NCBI RefSeq assembly: GCF_018336975.1 | Contig: NZ_CP025572.1 | Location: 3,882,865 to 3,946,864, forward strand | Reading direction: 5' to 3' | DNA: 64,000 nucleotides | DNA from: Marinomonas sp. CT5 | GTDB lineage: Bacteria > Pseudomonadota > Gammaproteobacteria > Pseudomonadales > Marinomonadaceae | In this document: positions 1 through 9,289 of the stretch, one piece after another | Position numbering within the stretch: position 1 is the first letter of the stretch | How the letters are laid out: each line of letters begins with the position of its first letter | Made by a program: the position numbers and the translations under genes | Notes under the pieces: generated by a model | Seen by the model: the letters and a program-made list of their open reading frames with translations, nothing else | The model's database searches: none | What the model was told of the DNA's origin: nothing

Positions 1-275
1 CCGATTTTGGCTGCTGTCGCTGTCACCAAACGTGTGTGGTTAGATTGCACGCCACCAATACTCACTAACGTATCTGCACCAGAGGCAATGGCATCAGGCA
101 CAATGTATTCCAACTTACGAAGCTTATTTCCACCTAAGGCCAAACCAGAATTACAGTCTTCACGCTTTGCGTAAATTTCAACACCATTACCTAAGTGATC
201 GGACAAGCGTTGTAGTTTTTCAATAGGTGTTGGTCCAAAGGTAAGTGGGTAACGTTCAAATTTTTTCAAGTTCAT
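1..275 (-). CDS. acdS: 1-aminocyclopropane-1-carboxylate deaminase, N-terminal part
   Basis: This is the first 91 codons of a PLP enzyme that runs off the left edge. ACC deaminase splits the ethylene precursor ACC into 2-oxobutyrate and ammonia in the cytoplasm. The N-terminal [10 protein letters not shown], the block [20 protein letters not shown] with Lys51 as the expected PLP-binding lysine, and [11 protein letters not shown] all read like AcdS. The related D-cysteine desulfhydrase has RDDVT in place of REDCNSG. The residues that decide between the two activities lie in the missing C-terminal part, so the substrate is not proven. AAGGA lies a few bases upstream of the ATG at 275. A terminator at 533-574 separates it from the peptide operon, so it probably has its own promoter in 276-530. 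Confidence 0.8.
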   Translation of the reverse strand, partial: MNLKKFERYPLTFGPTPIEKLQRLSDHLGNGVEIYAKREDCNSGLALGGNKLRKLEYIVPDAIASGADTLVSIGGVQSNHTRLVTATAAKI

Positions 276-532
276 AGTGGTCGTTCCTTATCAGTGAAAA
301 TGTATCGTTTTAACTACCACCAGACTAGCGAAATAATAATGAAAGGTGCTCTCTAATATCGATTAATTTTTATAAAAATAAGCAAATAAAAAATAAAATA
401 TGACATAAATTTACTTACAAAAATCACCATATCGAAATATTATTTCACCGCACAAATAACATTATTTGCACCAAATAAAAGAAACCTTCCCACAAAGTAA
501 TAGCGTAATAAATTAAAGAGAATTGCGACAAA
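276..532. other. AT-rich intergenic region upstream of acdS
   Basis: This is the gene-free part of the 328-base gap between acdS and the ridA gene of the peptide operon. It is very A+T rich and should hold the acdS promoter. I could not pick out a convincing -35/-10 pair or an operator, and no ORF with a ribosome site is visible. Confidence 0.5.
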
Positions 533-574
533 AAAAACCGCTTTTAAAATCCATAAAAGAATTTAAAAACGGTT
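533..574 (-). terminator. Rho-independent terminator of the dpp-M20-ridA operon
   Basis: On the minus strand AAAACCG and an AT-rich arm pair with the facing arm that ends in CGGTTTT. A run of seven T follows. It sits about 30 bases after the ridA stop, which is the right place to end the long operon that starts at dppA. Confidence 0.75.
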
Positions 575-603
575 TTAAGGGCGGTAACCAATAATGTAAA
601 AGA

Positions 604-1011
604 TTAGGTAACAGCAAGCGCCCATACAGGGTCTGAAATCATCATAATAGCTTCCACTTGCATCTCGGCATCCATTGGCAGACCGCTTACCGAGACAACC
701 GCCCTAGCTGGAAGTGGTGATGAAAAATGTTTAATCATTTCCTGATTAAATTCCGCTAAGTTCGCCATATCTTTAAGATAAATAGTCAGTTTCACCACAT
801 ATTCCAATGAACCACCAGATGCCATTGCAACCGCACGCAAATTTTCAAAAACTTGAGCTGTTTGCTCAGTAATCGAGCCTTGTAACAAGGTATTAGATTC
901 AGTAACGAGAGGAATTTGCCCTGATATAAATGTCCAGTTCCCTGACTTTATTGCTTGTGAACAAACATCGGCTTCGGATGGTGCTAACTTGGTTTCAATT
1001 GAATGAAGCAT
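604..1011 (-). CDS. RidA family deaminase
   Basis: A 135-residue protein of the RidA/YjgF family, small trimeric cytoplasmic enzymes that hydrolyse reactive enamines and imines such as 2-aminoacrylate to keto acids. The length is normal. The family block LPARAVVSVSGLP holds the conserved active-site arginine, and the glutamate of QVEAIMM follows. GAAGGAAAG precedes the ATG at a good distance. It is the last gene of the peptide-uptake operon, 28 bases after the M20 peptidase gene and just before a terminator. Its job is probably to detoxify products of amino-acid breakdown from the imported peptides; that role is inferred from context. A second RidA gene lies at 42476-42862. Confidence 0.85.
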   Translation of the reverse strand: MLHSIETKLAPSEADVCSQAIKSGNWTFISGQIPLVTESNTLLQGSITEQTAQVFENLRAVAMASGGSLEYVVKLTIYLKDMANLAEFNQEMIKHFSSPLPARAVVSVSGLPMDAEMQVEAIMMISDPVWALAVT

Positions 1012-1039
1012 AATTTCTTTCCTTCAAAAAGATTCACCT

Positions 1040-2257
1040 TTACGGCAAAAGCAACACACTCTTAGCAACCGCTTGAGTACGAGGTACAAAGGTATTAAGC
1101 AAACAAAGCTCACCATCTGTGTGCATTTTGGCTCCCACAGGCCCAGTGCCACACAAAGTCGGCACGCCCATTGAAGAAGTAAAACCCGCGTCTGAGCAGC
1201 CTCCGGTAAACTCCCCTTCGACAGAAAAACCGAGCGACTCCGCTTGAGTTTGATAATGGCTGAGCAATGTTTCGCTCATACTAGATTCAAATGGATGAAA
1301 CGCTGAGAGCAACTTCACTGTGGCCGTCACACCATGTAATCTTGGCCTATCAATGATGTCCTGAATGGCATCCATCACCTCCACCATTTGCTCTTTCGTA
1401 ATGTAGCGTAGGTCCAAACGCGCATTCGCTTCAGCCGCGACAGTATTAGAAGAGATTCCACCACTGATTAAGCCGACATTGGTGGTGACACCCGTTTCGT
1501 AATTGGTCAGCTCATGCAACTCGGTGATTATCGAAGCCAAACCACCAATGGCACTGGCGCCATCCGCATGGTTTACCCCTGAATGCGCCGCTTTTCCTTT
1601 AACGGAGATTTCAAAACTTGCTCCGCCTTTTCGAGCCGATACCACATTGCCACTGATTCGACCTGGTTCTGCATTGAAAACGGCTTTTGCCCCCTTCACT
1701 ATTTGCTGAATGACATGACGCCCTTCAGGTGAACCAATCTCTTCATCACCAGTAAACAAGCCAATAACAGGGTGAGGTAACTCATCGATATCGGCGTTAT
1801 TCAACAAGTACTGTAAGCCTCTTAACACAAAGCAATTCAGCACCAAGCCAGACTTCATATCGGCTACACCAGGACCAAAAGCCGTCATACCATCACGCGT
1901 GAAACCTCGAGTGGCCACCGTGCCTTTGGGAAAAACCGTGTCCCTGTGTCCCATCAAAAAAATGGCAGGCTGCGGATCTTGGTTATCTAACGCTTCACCA
2001 ATACGCGCTTCTAACACATCACCTGAACTAACCGATTTATGCCAACGACACTCGATACCATCCGCCTCCAACCAAGAAGCAATCAGCTTTCCTGCGGCAT
2101 CCACGCCTTCTTTGTCGTAACTATTAGAGTCTGTATCGACTAATTCCTGTAGGCACTGAATCATCTCGTCTTCTTTGGTTGCAAGCCAATCACAAAGCAA
2201 TTCAGCGTATGCGGCTAGCCCTTCAGTACTCTCCTTTTTAGCGACAGCTAATGTCAT
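1040..2257 (-). CDS. M20 family metallopeptidase, glutamate carboxypeptidase-like
   Basis: A 405-residue zinc-dependent exopeptidase of the M20 (CPG2/ArgE/DapE) family. Metal-site motifs appear in order: GHRDTVFPKGT (His104, Asp106), GPGVADMKSG (bridging Asp133), TGDEEIGSP (general-base Glu172 and metal ligand Glu173), NAEPG (Glu197) and GAKMHTDGE near the C terminus with the last histidine ligand. A lid/dimerisation domain lies between roughly residues 205 and 310. There is no signal peptide, so it acts in the cytoplasm. AAGGAG precedes the ATG. It follows the other M20 gene by 10 bases in the dpp operon, so it likely cleaves imported peptides or acylated amino acids. The substrate cannot be read from the sequence. 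Confidence 0.88.
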   Translation of the reverse strand: MTLAVAKKESTEGLAAYAELLCDWLATKEDEMIQCLQELVDTDSNSYDKEGVDAAGKLIASWLEADGIECRWHKSVSSGDVLEARIGEALDNQDPQPAIFLMGHRDTVFPKGTVATRGFTRDGMTAFGPGVADMKSGLVLNCFVLRGLQYLLNNADIDELPHPVIGLFTGDEEIGSPEGRHVIQQIVKGAKAVFNAEPGRISGNVVSARKGGASFEISVKGKAAHSGVNHADGASAIGGLASIITELHELTNYETGVTTNVGLISGGISSNTVAAEANARLDLRYITKEQMVEVMDAIQDIIDRPRLHGVTATVKLLSAFHPFESSMSETLLSHYQTQAESLGFSVEGEFTGGCSDAGFTSSMGVPTLCGTGPVGAKMHTDGELCLLNTFVPRTQAVAKSVLLLP

Positions 2258-2267
2258 TTTGTTCTCC

Positions 2268-3683
2268 TTAACGTTTAGCCTGTATGAATGAACCTTGTTC
2301 GGATAAATCCCAAAAAAGTCCTGTCATAATTTGCAACGCCTCTCGGCATACGGGCGCTAAAACATGCTCATTTGGCGCATGTTGACTGCAAGCTGGATAA
2401 GAATGAGGCACCCAAACGGTGGGTAGATTCAGAATATTGGCGAACACATCGTTGGGCAGCGAACCACCTAAATTCGGTAATAGCACCGGCTTTTTCCCTG
2501 TTGTTTTTTGCAATGACCCTAACGCCCAATCAACCCAAGGGTCCTCTGGATCAAGACGTGTCGCTTCCATGGTATGACCCGTTTCAGTCACCTCAACATC
2601 AGTAAAGCCTAGTTCATCTAAATGCTCACGAATATGTTTTAAAAAATGTTCACTGTCACTTTCGACGACAAAACGCAGCTGGCAGTGAGCACTCGCATAC
2701 CCAGGAATAGCATTAACAGGCCTATCAGGGTTGCCCGTTTTACAAGCCAACATTTCCAGAGTATTCCACGCGAATACACGCTCTGTTGGCGTAAGCTCAG
2801 GCTCCCCCCAATTCACATCAATGACTGGAGCGTTATCCCCTTCACCAACGGGTATATCTTTTAAAGCGGTGCGAACCAATTCAGGCAAGCGCGCGGGCAA
2901 CAAACCTTTCACCAGAATTTTGCCTTTTGCATCCACCATCGATGCCCAAGCATGGGCTAAACGCGTACCAGCGTTACTTAACAATCCGCCCCAGTTGCCA
3001 GAGTGATGCGCACCGTCTCGTAAACGCACCTTCAGGTCGAAATTAAAAGCACCACGGGAACCAAGAAAAATAGTGGGGTGTTCAGCACTTAAACGAGGTC
3101 CATCGGAAGCCACAAATAAATCGGCGGCCAGCTCCTCTTTGTGAAGCTCACATAGCGCCGCCAGACCAGGGGAACCTGCTTCCTCCCCCATTTCTAAAAT
3201 CACTTTTACATTAAACCCAAGCTTGCCGTTTTTGGCCTCTATCACTTGTTTTAATGCCGCAAAATTAATGGTGTGCTGACCTTTATTATCGGCCGTCCCA
3301 CGGCCATACCAACGATCACCATCCACCACCAGCTTCCAAGGAGACAAACCTGTTTTCCATTGATCGTCATAGCCATTAACCACATCACCATGACCATAAG
3401 TCAGTAGTGTCAGCTGTGATGGATCTTCAATTCTTTGCGCAATCAAAAACGGCCATGATCCCGGTTGATCAGCGTCAGTTACAGGGTTCGCTACGATTCG
3501 TGTTTGAAAGCCTAACGATGTTAATTCCGGCACCATGATATCTTGCAAATAGGCATGCAGCTGATCGAACGCGTCGTGATTCTGGCTCTCACTGTGAACA
3601 CCAACCCGTTTGGTTAATTCCGAAAAATAACAGCCTGAGTCAAAGTAGAACTCGGCTCCTTCAATGGTAGATTGACGATCCAT
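2268..3683 (-). CDS. M20 family dipeptidase
   Basis: A 471-residue cytoplasmic metallopeptidase of the M20 family, longer than its neighbour and closer to the dipeptidase (carnosinase/DUG) branch. Motifs in order: YGHGDVV (His98, Asp100), GRGTADNKGQH (Asp132), EMGEEAGSPG (Glu167, Glu168), ASDGPR (Asp194), and QHAPNEH near the C terminus with the last histidine ligand. The ATG at 3683 has AAGGAG six bases upstream. It follows the transporter ATPase gene by about 50 bases on the same strand. Two different M20 enzymes next to a dipeptide importer point to cytoplasmic breakdown of imported dipeptides; specificity is unknown. Confidence 0.87.
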   Translation of the reverse strand: MDRQSTIEGAEFYFDSGCYFSELTKRVGVHSESQNHDAFDQLHAYLQDIMVPELTSLGFQTRIVANPVTDADQPGSWPFLIAQRIEDPSQLTLLTYGHGDVVNGYDDQWKTGLSPWKLVVDGDRWYGRGTADNKGQHTINFAALKQVIEAKNGKLGFNVKVILEMGEEAGSPGLAALCELHKEELAADLFVASDGPRLSAEHPTIFLGSRGAFNFDLKVRLRDGAHHSGNWGGLLSNAGTRLAHAWASMVDAKGKILVKGLLPARLPELVRTALKDIPVGEGDNAPVIDVNWGEPELTPTERVFAWNTLEMLACKTGNPDRPVNAIPGYASAHCQLRFVVESDSEHFLKHIREHLDELGFTDVEVTETGHTMEATRLDPEDPWVDWALGSLQKTTGKKPVLLPNLGGSLPNDVFANILNLPTVWVPHSYPACSQHAPNEHVLAPVCREALQIMTGLFWDLSEQGSFIQAKR

Positions 3684-3732
3684 GCTTTCTCCTTAAAAAA
3701 ATAAAAGTCCGATGACAGCAAAATGAAAGCGA

Positions 3733-4566
3733 CTACGACGCCTTATCCCACTCACTAGAATCCAACTTTTCAGGCAACCCCAAAGCCGGTTCCGGTGTTA
3801 AAACAGAAGACAATAAAGCTTGGGTATAAGGATGTTGTGCGTTTTGGAAAATATTCTCTCGAGTTCCCTGCTCAACAATTTTGCCTCGATACATCACCGC
3901 CACGCGATCCACCAAATGTTCCACCACACCCAGGTTATGGCTGATAAATAAATACGTCAGACCGAGTTCTTTTTTTAGATCCATCAACAAGTTAAGTATT
4001 TGCGCCTGCACGGACACATCAAGTGCTGACGTCGGCTCATCACACACTAAGATGTTCGGTTTTAGAATCAAGGCTCGCGCTATCGCCACCCGCTGACGCT
4101 GACCGCCAGATAGCTGCCCCGGATAATTTTTTAATAAACGTTCTGGCAAACCCACTAAATCGCTCATCTCTTTCACCGCTTTTTGCTGACTCTTGGTGTC
4201 GCCGATTTTATGCAGCTGCAATGGCAAGCGGATGATTTGCTCAATGGTTTTACGAGGGTTGAGTGACGAGTAAGGATCTTGAAAAATTGGCTGAAGTTGC
4301 CGCGACATAGATAAACGAGAGCTGGCTCCGCGCATTTTGTCATTGATTAACACATTACCATCCGTTGGCTCTAATAATCCCAAAATCATTTTCGCCAAGG
4401 TACTTTTTCCACAGCCCGATTCGCCCACCAAGCCTAACGTTTCACCGGGGCGAATACGTAAGGAAATGCCATCTACTGCTTTGAGTAACGTAGGGGCTTT
4501 AAAAGGACCGTTTTTCAGAAAAAAATGACGCGATAAGTTTGTCAGTTCCAAAGCATATTCTGGCAT
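3733..4566 (-). CDS. Peptide ABC transporter ATP-binding protein (DppF/OppF type)
   Basis: A 277-residue ATPase, the second of the pair that powers a peptide/nickel-type importer at the inner face of the membrane. Walker A is GESGCGKST at 48-56, the ABC signature LSGGQ at 152-156, and Walker B ends in DEPTSALD at 176-183. Somewhat short for DppF (about 320-330) because the C-terminal oligopeptide extension is reduced. Its ATG overlaps the stop codon of the partner ATPase gene by one base, which suggests translational coupling. Confidence 0.9.
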   Translation of the reverse strand: MPEYALELTNLSRHFFLKNGPFKAPTLLKAVDGISLRIRPGETLGLVGESGCGKSTLAKMILGLLEPTDGNVLINDKMRGASSRLSMSRQLQPIFQDPYSSLNPRKTIEQIIRLPLQLHKIGDTKSQQKAVKEMSDLVGLPERLLKNYPGQLSGGQRQRVAIARALILKPNILVCDEPTSALDVSVQAQILNLLMDLKKELGLTYLFISHNLGVVEHLVDRVAVMYRGKIVEQGTRENIFQNAQHPYTQALLSSVLTPEPALGLPEKLDSSEWDKAS

Positions 4567-5561
4567 TACACCGCCTCCTTGAATGACGCAGCCACAACAG
4601 GACAGCGTACTTGATGAGCTTGTGATCCTAGGTGATTTTCTAGGTGAGGTGCACGATCACAACAGGACTTGATCGAAGCGTTACAACGGTTTTCAAATGC
4701 ACAGCCCTTAGGTTCACCAATCAAACTCGGCACCACACCAGGAATAGATTCCAAGTGACTACCGGGTAAGGTTTTACCTGGAATGGGGATACAGTTAAGC
4801 AAGCCTTTGGTATAAGGATGTTGAGGGTCAGCAAACAAATCTTTTGCCGCAGCGGTTTCCACCACTTGACCGGCATACATCACGGCCACACGATCAGCAA
4901 TTCGAGCCACTACGCCTAAATCATGGGTGATAAAAATAACAGCGGTGCCAAATTCCTGTTGCAGCTCTCGAATCAAGCGCAATATTTGCGCCTGTATGGT
5001 GACATCCAGTGCCGTTGTTGGCTCATCAGCAATAATCAAATCAGGCTCACACATCAGTGCCATAGCAATCATCACCCGTTGCCGTAAGCCACCAGATAAT
5101 TGATGGGGATATTGATCCAAACGCTTTTCAGGATACGGAACACCGGCACGCTCCAGCAAATAAATCGCGCGCTTTCTCGCTTCGTCTTTGCTGATTTTCT
5201 TGTGTTTAATAATGCTCTCGCAAAGCTGATTACCCAAAGTATAAGAAGGGTTCAGTGAGGTCATTGGCTCTTGAAAGATCATCGACATACGCATGCCACG
5301 GACTTGGTTGCGCTCTTTTTTTGATAGAGACAATAAGTCCATGCCGTCGAAGTGCATTGTCTCAGCGGTTACTTCTGCACGCTTCGGTAATAACCCCATC
5401 AATGCCATGGAAGTCATGGATTTACCGCATCCCGACTCCCCTACAATACAAAGCATTTCACCTTGGTTCACATACAAATCAATGCCACGTACAGCCTTCA
5501 AATCTCCATTGGGTGTTGGCAGACTGACGGCCAAGTTCTTTACGTCCAGTATTCGTTTCAT
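4566..5561 (-). CDS. Peptide ABC transporter ATP-binding protein (DppD/OppD type)
   Basis: A 331-residue ATPase of the peptide importer. Walker [10 protein letters not shown] is at 41-49, followed by [12 protein letters not shown] and the Walker B block ADEPTTALD. The C-terminal domain typical of OppD/DppD is present, with the cysteine-rich segment [20 protein letters not shown] that in this family can bind an Fe-S cluster. AGGAGAG precedes the ATG at 5561. It lies 16 bases after the permease gene and overlaps the next ATPase gene by one base. Confidence 0.92.
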   Translation of the reverse strand: MKRILDVKNLAVSLPTPNGDLKAVRGIDLYVNQGEMLCIVGESGCGKSMTSMALMGLLPKRAEVTAETMHFDGMDLLSLSKKERNQVRGMRMSMIFQEPMTSLNPSYTLGNQLCESIIKHKKISKDEARKRAIYLLERAGVPYPEKRLDQYPHQLSGGLRQRVMIAMALMCEPDLIIADEPTTALDVTIQAQILRLIRELQQEFGTAVIFITHDLGVVARIADRVAVMYAGQVVETAAAKDLFADPQHPYTKGLLNCIPIPGKTLPGSHLESIPGVVPSLIGEPKGCAFENRCNASIKSCCDRAPHLENHLGSQAHQVRCPVVAASFKEAV

Positions 5562-5577
5562 GATCTCTCCTCTAGCC

Positions 5578-6489
5578 TCAATTCCGGCCTTCTGGTGCGT
5601 TCATATCACGCAAACCGTCGCCCACTAAGTTAATCGCCAACACCAATACCATCAGCGCAATACCTGGGATCGCAATTACCCAAGGTTTAAAAAACATGTA
5701 GGCTTTGCCCTCTGCGATCATTAACCCCCAAGACGGCATGGGTGGCTGAACTCCCAACCCCAAAAAGGACAGTGTCGCTTCAAGCAAAATGGCGTGCGCC
5801 ATTTCTAAGGTCATCACGACAATTAATGCGCTTAAAATATTGGGCAGTAATTCCCGCACCAAGATATACCCTGTTGAAGCCCCCAAAACTTTTGCCGAGG
5901 CAATGAACTCCGCATCACGCAATTGTTGGGTGGAGGAGCGAGCAACCACCGCAAATCGATCCCATAACAACAAACCCAATAACATAATCACCATTTGCAA
6001 AGACCCACCGACCAAAGCCGACATAGCCAAAGCCACCAGCACCACCGGCATGGCTAAACGAGTAGTAATGATGTAGCTGATTACCGAATCCACTCGGCCG
6101 CCGAAGTAACCCGCCAAAACACCCAAGGTCGTGCCAATCAGCCCAGAAATCAGCGCAGCAGACAAACCAATGGTTAAAGAAATACGAGCGCCGTACAAAA
6201 GGCGGCTGAGATAATCTCGCCCTAACTTGTCGGTTCCCAAAATATGTTCCCACGACCCCTTTTCGTGCCAAACTGGTGGGATCATGCGTTGGGAAATATT
6301 CTGTAAATAAGGGTCATGTGGTGCTAACCAAGGAGCTAAAATCGCCAACACCACAATCATTCCCAGAATGACCGACCCGATAAACAAACCGCGGTGTCCC
6401 AAAAAACGATTCATCGTACGACGCCATGTCGGCACCTTGGGCAAAAAAGAAGGCGTATTTGAAGTCATTACAATAGAAGAATCAGACAT
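5578..6489 (-). CDS. Peptide ABC transporter permease (DppC/OppC type)
   Basis: An inner-membrane permease subunit, 304 residues from the preferred start. It has the long N-terminal cytoplasmic stretch and first membrane segment (about 30-55) seen in DppC, then about five more helices. The EAA-type loop ATLSFLGLGVQPPMPSWG is near residue 250. I chose the ATG at 6489 because GAGGTG stands just upstream and this start avoids overlap with the preceding permease. A longer reading from 6525 would run 26 bases into that gene. Confidence 0.9.
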   Translation of the reverse strand: MSDSSIVMTSNTPSFLPKVPTWRRTMNRFLGHRGLFIGSVILGMIVVLAILAPWLAPHDPYLQNISQRMIPPVWHEKGSWEHILGTDKLGRDYLSRLLYGARISLTIGLSAALISGLIGTTLGVLAGYFGGRVDSVISYIITTRLAMPVVLVALAMSALVGGSLQMVIMLLGLLLWDRFAVVARSSTQQLRDAEFIASAKVLGASTGYILVRELLPNILSALIVVMTLEMAHAILLEATLSFLGLGVQPPMPSWGLMIAEGKAYMFFKPWVIAIPGIALMVLVLAINLVGDGLRDMNAPEGRN

Positions 6490-6499
6490 AGTAGACACC

Positions 6500-7417
6500 T
6501 CAGCGGACACGCAAACGCGGATCAAGCATGGCGTTGATCACATCGGCGAGAAAAGTTAACAGGATATAAAAGACCGCTATAATCAGCACCACGGCTTGTA
6601 CGACGGGGTAGTCATTTCGGGTAATGGCATCCCAAGCCAGCTGACCTAACCCTTTTAAAGAAAACACCGACTCGATGACCACTGAGCCACCTAACATAAA
6701 ACCCAGCTCTACCGCCGCCAAAGCCACTACAGGGATCACCGCGTTGCGCAGTGCATGTTTAAAAATAACCGTCGACTCATTCAAACCTTTCGAGCGAGCC
6801 GTACGAATATAATCCGAGTTCAACACCTCCAACATACCTGTACGTGTTAAACGCATCATCGCAGGCATGGCGTAATAGCCCAATGCAATAGCAGGCAGAA
6901 CAAAATGCTGCCATGACGCATTGCCACCCGCGGGCAACCAATGCAAATTCACCGCGAAGATCACAATCAAGGTTAACGCGAACCAAAAACTCGGCATAGC
7001 TTGACCAATAACCGCAATGGTTAGAGCCAAACGATCAATCCAAGTATCTTGTTTGATCGCAGCAATGACTCCCAATGGAATCGCAACAATCGTCGCCAGC
7101 CCTAGCGCCAATCCACCTAAAGTCAGTGTCACAGGTAAGCGCTCGCTAATCAGCCCCATCACCGTATCTTGAAAATAATAGGAGCGCCCAAAATCCAATT
7201 GCACCGCTCCCCAAAGCCAATCAAAGTATTGATAGACCATGGGCTTATCCAAACCAAAATCGATGCGAATTTGTTCTACTTGCTCAGCCGTCGACTCTGG
7301 CCCAGCGATTGAAATGGCCAAATCACCAGACAAATGCAGCAACATGAAACTCACGATAGACACTGTGACCGCCACACTTAGCGCCACCAGTAAACGACGA
7401 ACCATAAATACCAACAT
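6500..7417 (-). CDS. Peptide ABC transporter permease (DppB/OppB type)
   Basis: A 305-residue inner-membrane permease with an N-terminal helix (MLVFMVRRLLVALSVAVTV), the family motif DFGRSYYFQDTV after the first periplasmic loop, and about five further helices. The EAA loop TARSKGLNESTVIFKHALRN is close to residue 200. It is the first gene after the intercistronic hairpin that separates the binding-protein gene from the membrane components. Confidence 0.9.
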   Translation of the reverse strand: MLVFMVRRLLVALSVAVTVSIVSFMLLHLSGDLAISIAGPESTAEQVEQIRIDFGLDKPMVYQYFDWLWGAVQLDFGRSYYFQDTVMGLISERLPVTLTLGGLALGLATIVAIPLGVIAAIKQDTWIDRLALTIAVIGQAMPSFWFALTLIVIFAVNLHWLPAGGNASWQHFVLPAIALGYYAMPAMMRLTRTGMLEVLNSDYIRTARSKGLNESTVIFKHALRNAVIPVVALAAVELGFMLGGSVVIESVFSLKGLGQLAWDAITRNDYPVVQAVVLIIAVFYILLTFLADVINAMLDPRLRVR

Positions 7418-7478
7418 AACCTCTCCCCAAACTGTCTGCGTACTTTATAACGGCGTACAAGAACACCTAGGCGCAAAC

Positions 7479-7511
7479 GAAAACGCTTACTGACAGGCAG
7501 TAAGCGTTTTC
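7479..7511 (-). terminator. Strong intercistronic hairpin between dppA and dppB genes
   Basis: A perfect 14-bp inverted repeat, GAAAACGCTTACTG, with a 5-base loop starts a few bases after the stop codon of the binding-protein gene. No good T run follows on the minus strand. It therefore looks less like a full stop and more like a partial terminator or 3'-end stabiliser, as is common after periplasmic binding-protein genes, which are needed in excess over permease. Confidence 0.7.
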
Positions 7512-7515
7512 CCTT

Positions 7516-9090
7516 TTACTTCCAACTTGACTCTACAAAACGAGGCAATTCATCAGGATATGCAGTGAAATTAAGTTCTTTCGTGAAGGCATAGTTACTT
7601 GAGTAAGAAAACATCGGCGCCCAAAAAGCTTCTTCGGTAATTTTCTTAATCGCGGCGCTGTAATTTTTCTTACGGATGACAGGATCAACGTTCGTGTCAG
7701 CCGCATTTAACAGCGTCTTTACCTCTTGATCCCGGTTGATATCATCAGCCCCTCCACTGAAATAGACACTGGTCATAGCGGAGGCATCATTCACAGAATA
7801 AGAGCCCCAGGTTTGAAACGCTAAAGGCACGTTTCCTGAACGCTGTTCTTTACGCAGTGCCGCATAGGTCAACATGTGCATTTTAGATGTAATGCCCACA
7901 GCACGAAGATCCCCAAGAATCGCTTCTGCTAGATCCATATCTCGGTAAGCGTAAAAATCGGTTTGAAAACCATTTGGGTAACCCGCTTCGGCCAGTAAGG
8001 CTTTCGCTTTGGCTGGGTCATAAGGGTATTTTTTCGCAGCGGACACATCACAGCCAAATTGAGAAGGGAAACAGGGCGTGTATATGGCACGACTTCCACC
8101 ACGCACCAACTCATTAGCAAGCCCTTCACGATTCACGGCGTAATTAACCGCCTCTCGTACCAGTTTATTGCGGAATGGCGAATCCTTTAACGCTTCACTG
8201 CTGGTATCCATAGCCAAATAGCCTACACGCATGGTTTCGGAGCTAATGACTTGTAAGTTTGGCATCATTTTCATTTCATCCGCCTGATCAGAAGGCACTC
8301 GCCATGTCCAATCAATCTCGCCAGTCATCAACTGAGCAAGGCGGGCATCAGGGTCAGGAATGACTCTAAATTGAATCTTTCCTATGGCCGGTTTTTTAAT
8401 TGGCCCACCTTCAAAGTAACCTTCATAACGTTCTAAATTTGCCCCTTCACCACTCAACACTTCGGTAATTTTATAAGGGCCTGTTCCAATTGGCGCTTTC
8501 GCAAATCCTTCAATGCCAACTGACTTAAAATACTTTTCAGGAAAGATCGGGGTTGGGCCAGACAAATATTCTAATGCCGCAGGAAATGGCTGTTTCAATA
8601 CCAAACGTACCGTGTAGTCATCCACTTTTTCAGCATGATCAATCCAGTCAACATTTTGGCGGGTCACAATTTTTGACTCAGGCGAAGTCACATAGTTGAA
8701 AGTAAAAACGACGTCCGCTGCGCTGAAAGCATCACCATTTTGAAAAGTGACCCCTTTACGCAGGGTAAGGAGTAAATGTGTCGGATCCTCCCATTTCCAA
8801 CTAGTGGCTAGCAAAGGTTGGTACTCACCCGTTTCCATATCACGATGCAACAATGTGTCCCAAGCTAGATGAGACAAAATAATCCCTTCACGCACATTGT
8901 TGTGGTAAGGGCTGACATTTTCAGGCTCAAGCCCCACTGCGTAGACCAAAGTATCGTTTGCCTTATTCGCCAGTGCAGGAGTGACTACACCCGCTAGAGC
9001 ACAAGTCATAAGAACACTTGCCAAAGTTCTTCGTGGAGTGCTGTCTAATACTGGTAACAGAGAAAACTTGTGCTGAGTGAGTTTTTTCAT
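7516..9090 (-). CDS. Periplasmic peptide-binding protein of an ABC importer (SBP family 5)
   Basis: A 524-residue extracytoplasmic solute-binding protein of the DppA/OppA family. I chose the ATG at 9090 (AAAGGAA upstream) because it gives a clear signal peptide: MKKLTQ, a hydrophobic stretch about residues 24-38, then the cleavage-type end VVTPALA. A start 16 codons earlier would put extra residues before the lysines. Family hallmarks include the early WDTLLHRDMETGEYQPLLATSW region, FTFNYV and the C-terminal third with SVYFSGGADD. It begins a minus-strand operon that continues through the membrane and ATPase subunits, two M20 peptidases and RidA. Dipeptides or modified amino acids are the likely cargo. 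Confidence 0.9.
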   Translation of the reverse strand: MKKLTQHKFSLLPVLDSTPRRTLASVLMTCALAGVVTPALANKANDTLVYAVGLEPENVSPYHNNVREGIILSHLAWDTLLHRDMETGEYQPLLATSWKWEDPTHLLLTLRKGVTFQNGDAFSAADVVFTFNYVTSPESKIVTRQNVDWIDHAEKVDDYTVRLVLKQPFPAALEYLSGPTPIFPEKYFKSVGIEGFAKAPIGTGPYKITEVLSGEGANLERYEGYFEGGPIKKPAIGKIQFRVIPDPDARLAQLMTGEIDWTWRVPSDQADEMKMMPNLQVISSETMRVGYLAMDTSSEALKDSPFRNKLVREAVNYAVNREGLANELVRGGSRAIYTPCFPSQFGCDVSAAKKYPYDPAKAKALLAEAGYPNGFQTDFYAYRDMDLAEAILGDLRAVGITSKMHMLTYAALRKEQRSGNVPLAFQTWGSYSVNDASAMTSVYFSGGADDINRDQEVKTLLNAADTNVDPVIRKKNYSAAIKKITEEAFWAPMFSYSSNYAFTKELNFTAYPDELPRFVESSWK

Positions 9091-9199
9091 CGTATCGTTC
9101 CTTTTAAGCCCTTTCAGTTTGATCATTAGGTAATGCAACTTTCATTCACACTATGCAAAAATAAACATTGCCACAATTAAAAAAAATGCAAAGAATCGT

Positions 9200-9212
9200 T
9201 GCCAAAAAGGCA
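9200..9212. promoter_or_regulatory. Candidate LysR operator in the divergent dpp/lysR promoter region
   Basis: The 13-base palindrome TGCCAAAAAGGCA has the T-N11-A form typical of LysR-type binding sites. It lies between the divergently transcribed regulator gene (start 9290) and the transporter operon (start 9090). Assignment rests on position and symmetry only. Confidence 0.45.
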
Positions 9213-9289
9213 TGACTATGGCGAAATAATAAAATATTTAAAAAACCATAAAATCTGTAAAAATCTACGAAATTGCAGGAAAAATTACG

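Noticed and set aside
9091..9138. Upstream in-frame start for the peptide-binding protein
   Set aside because: It would put 16 residues before the signal peptide, and the AAAGGAA ribosome site belongs to the ATG at 9090.
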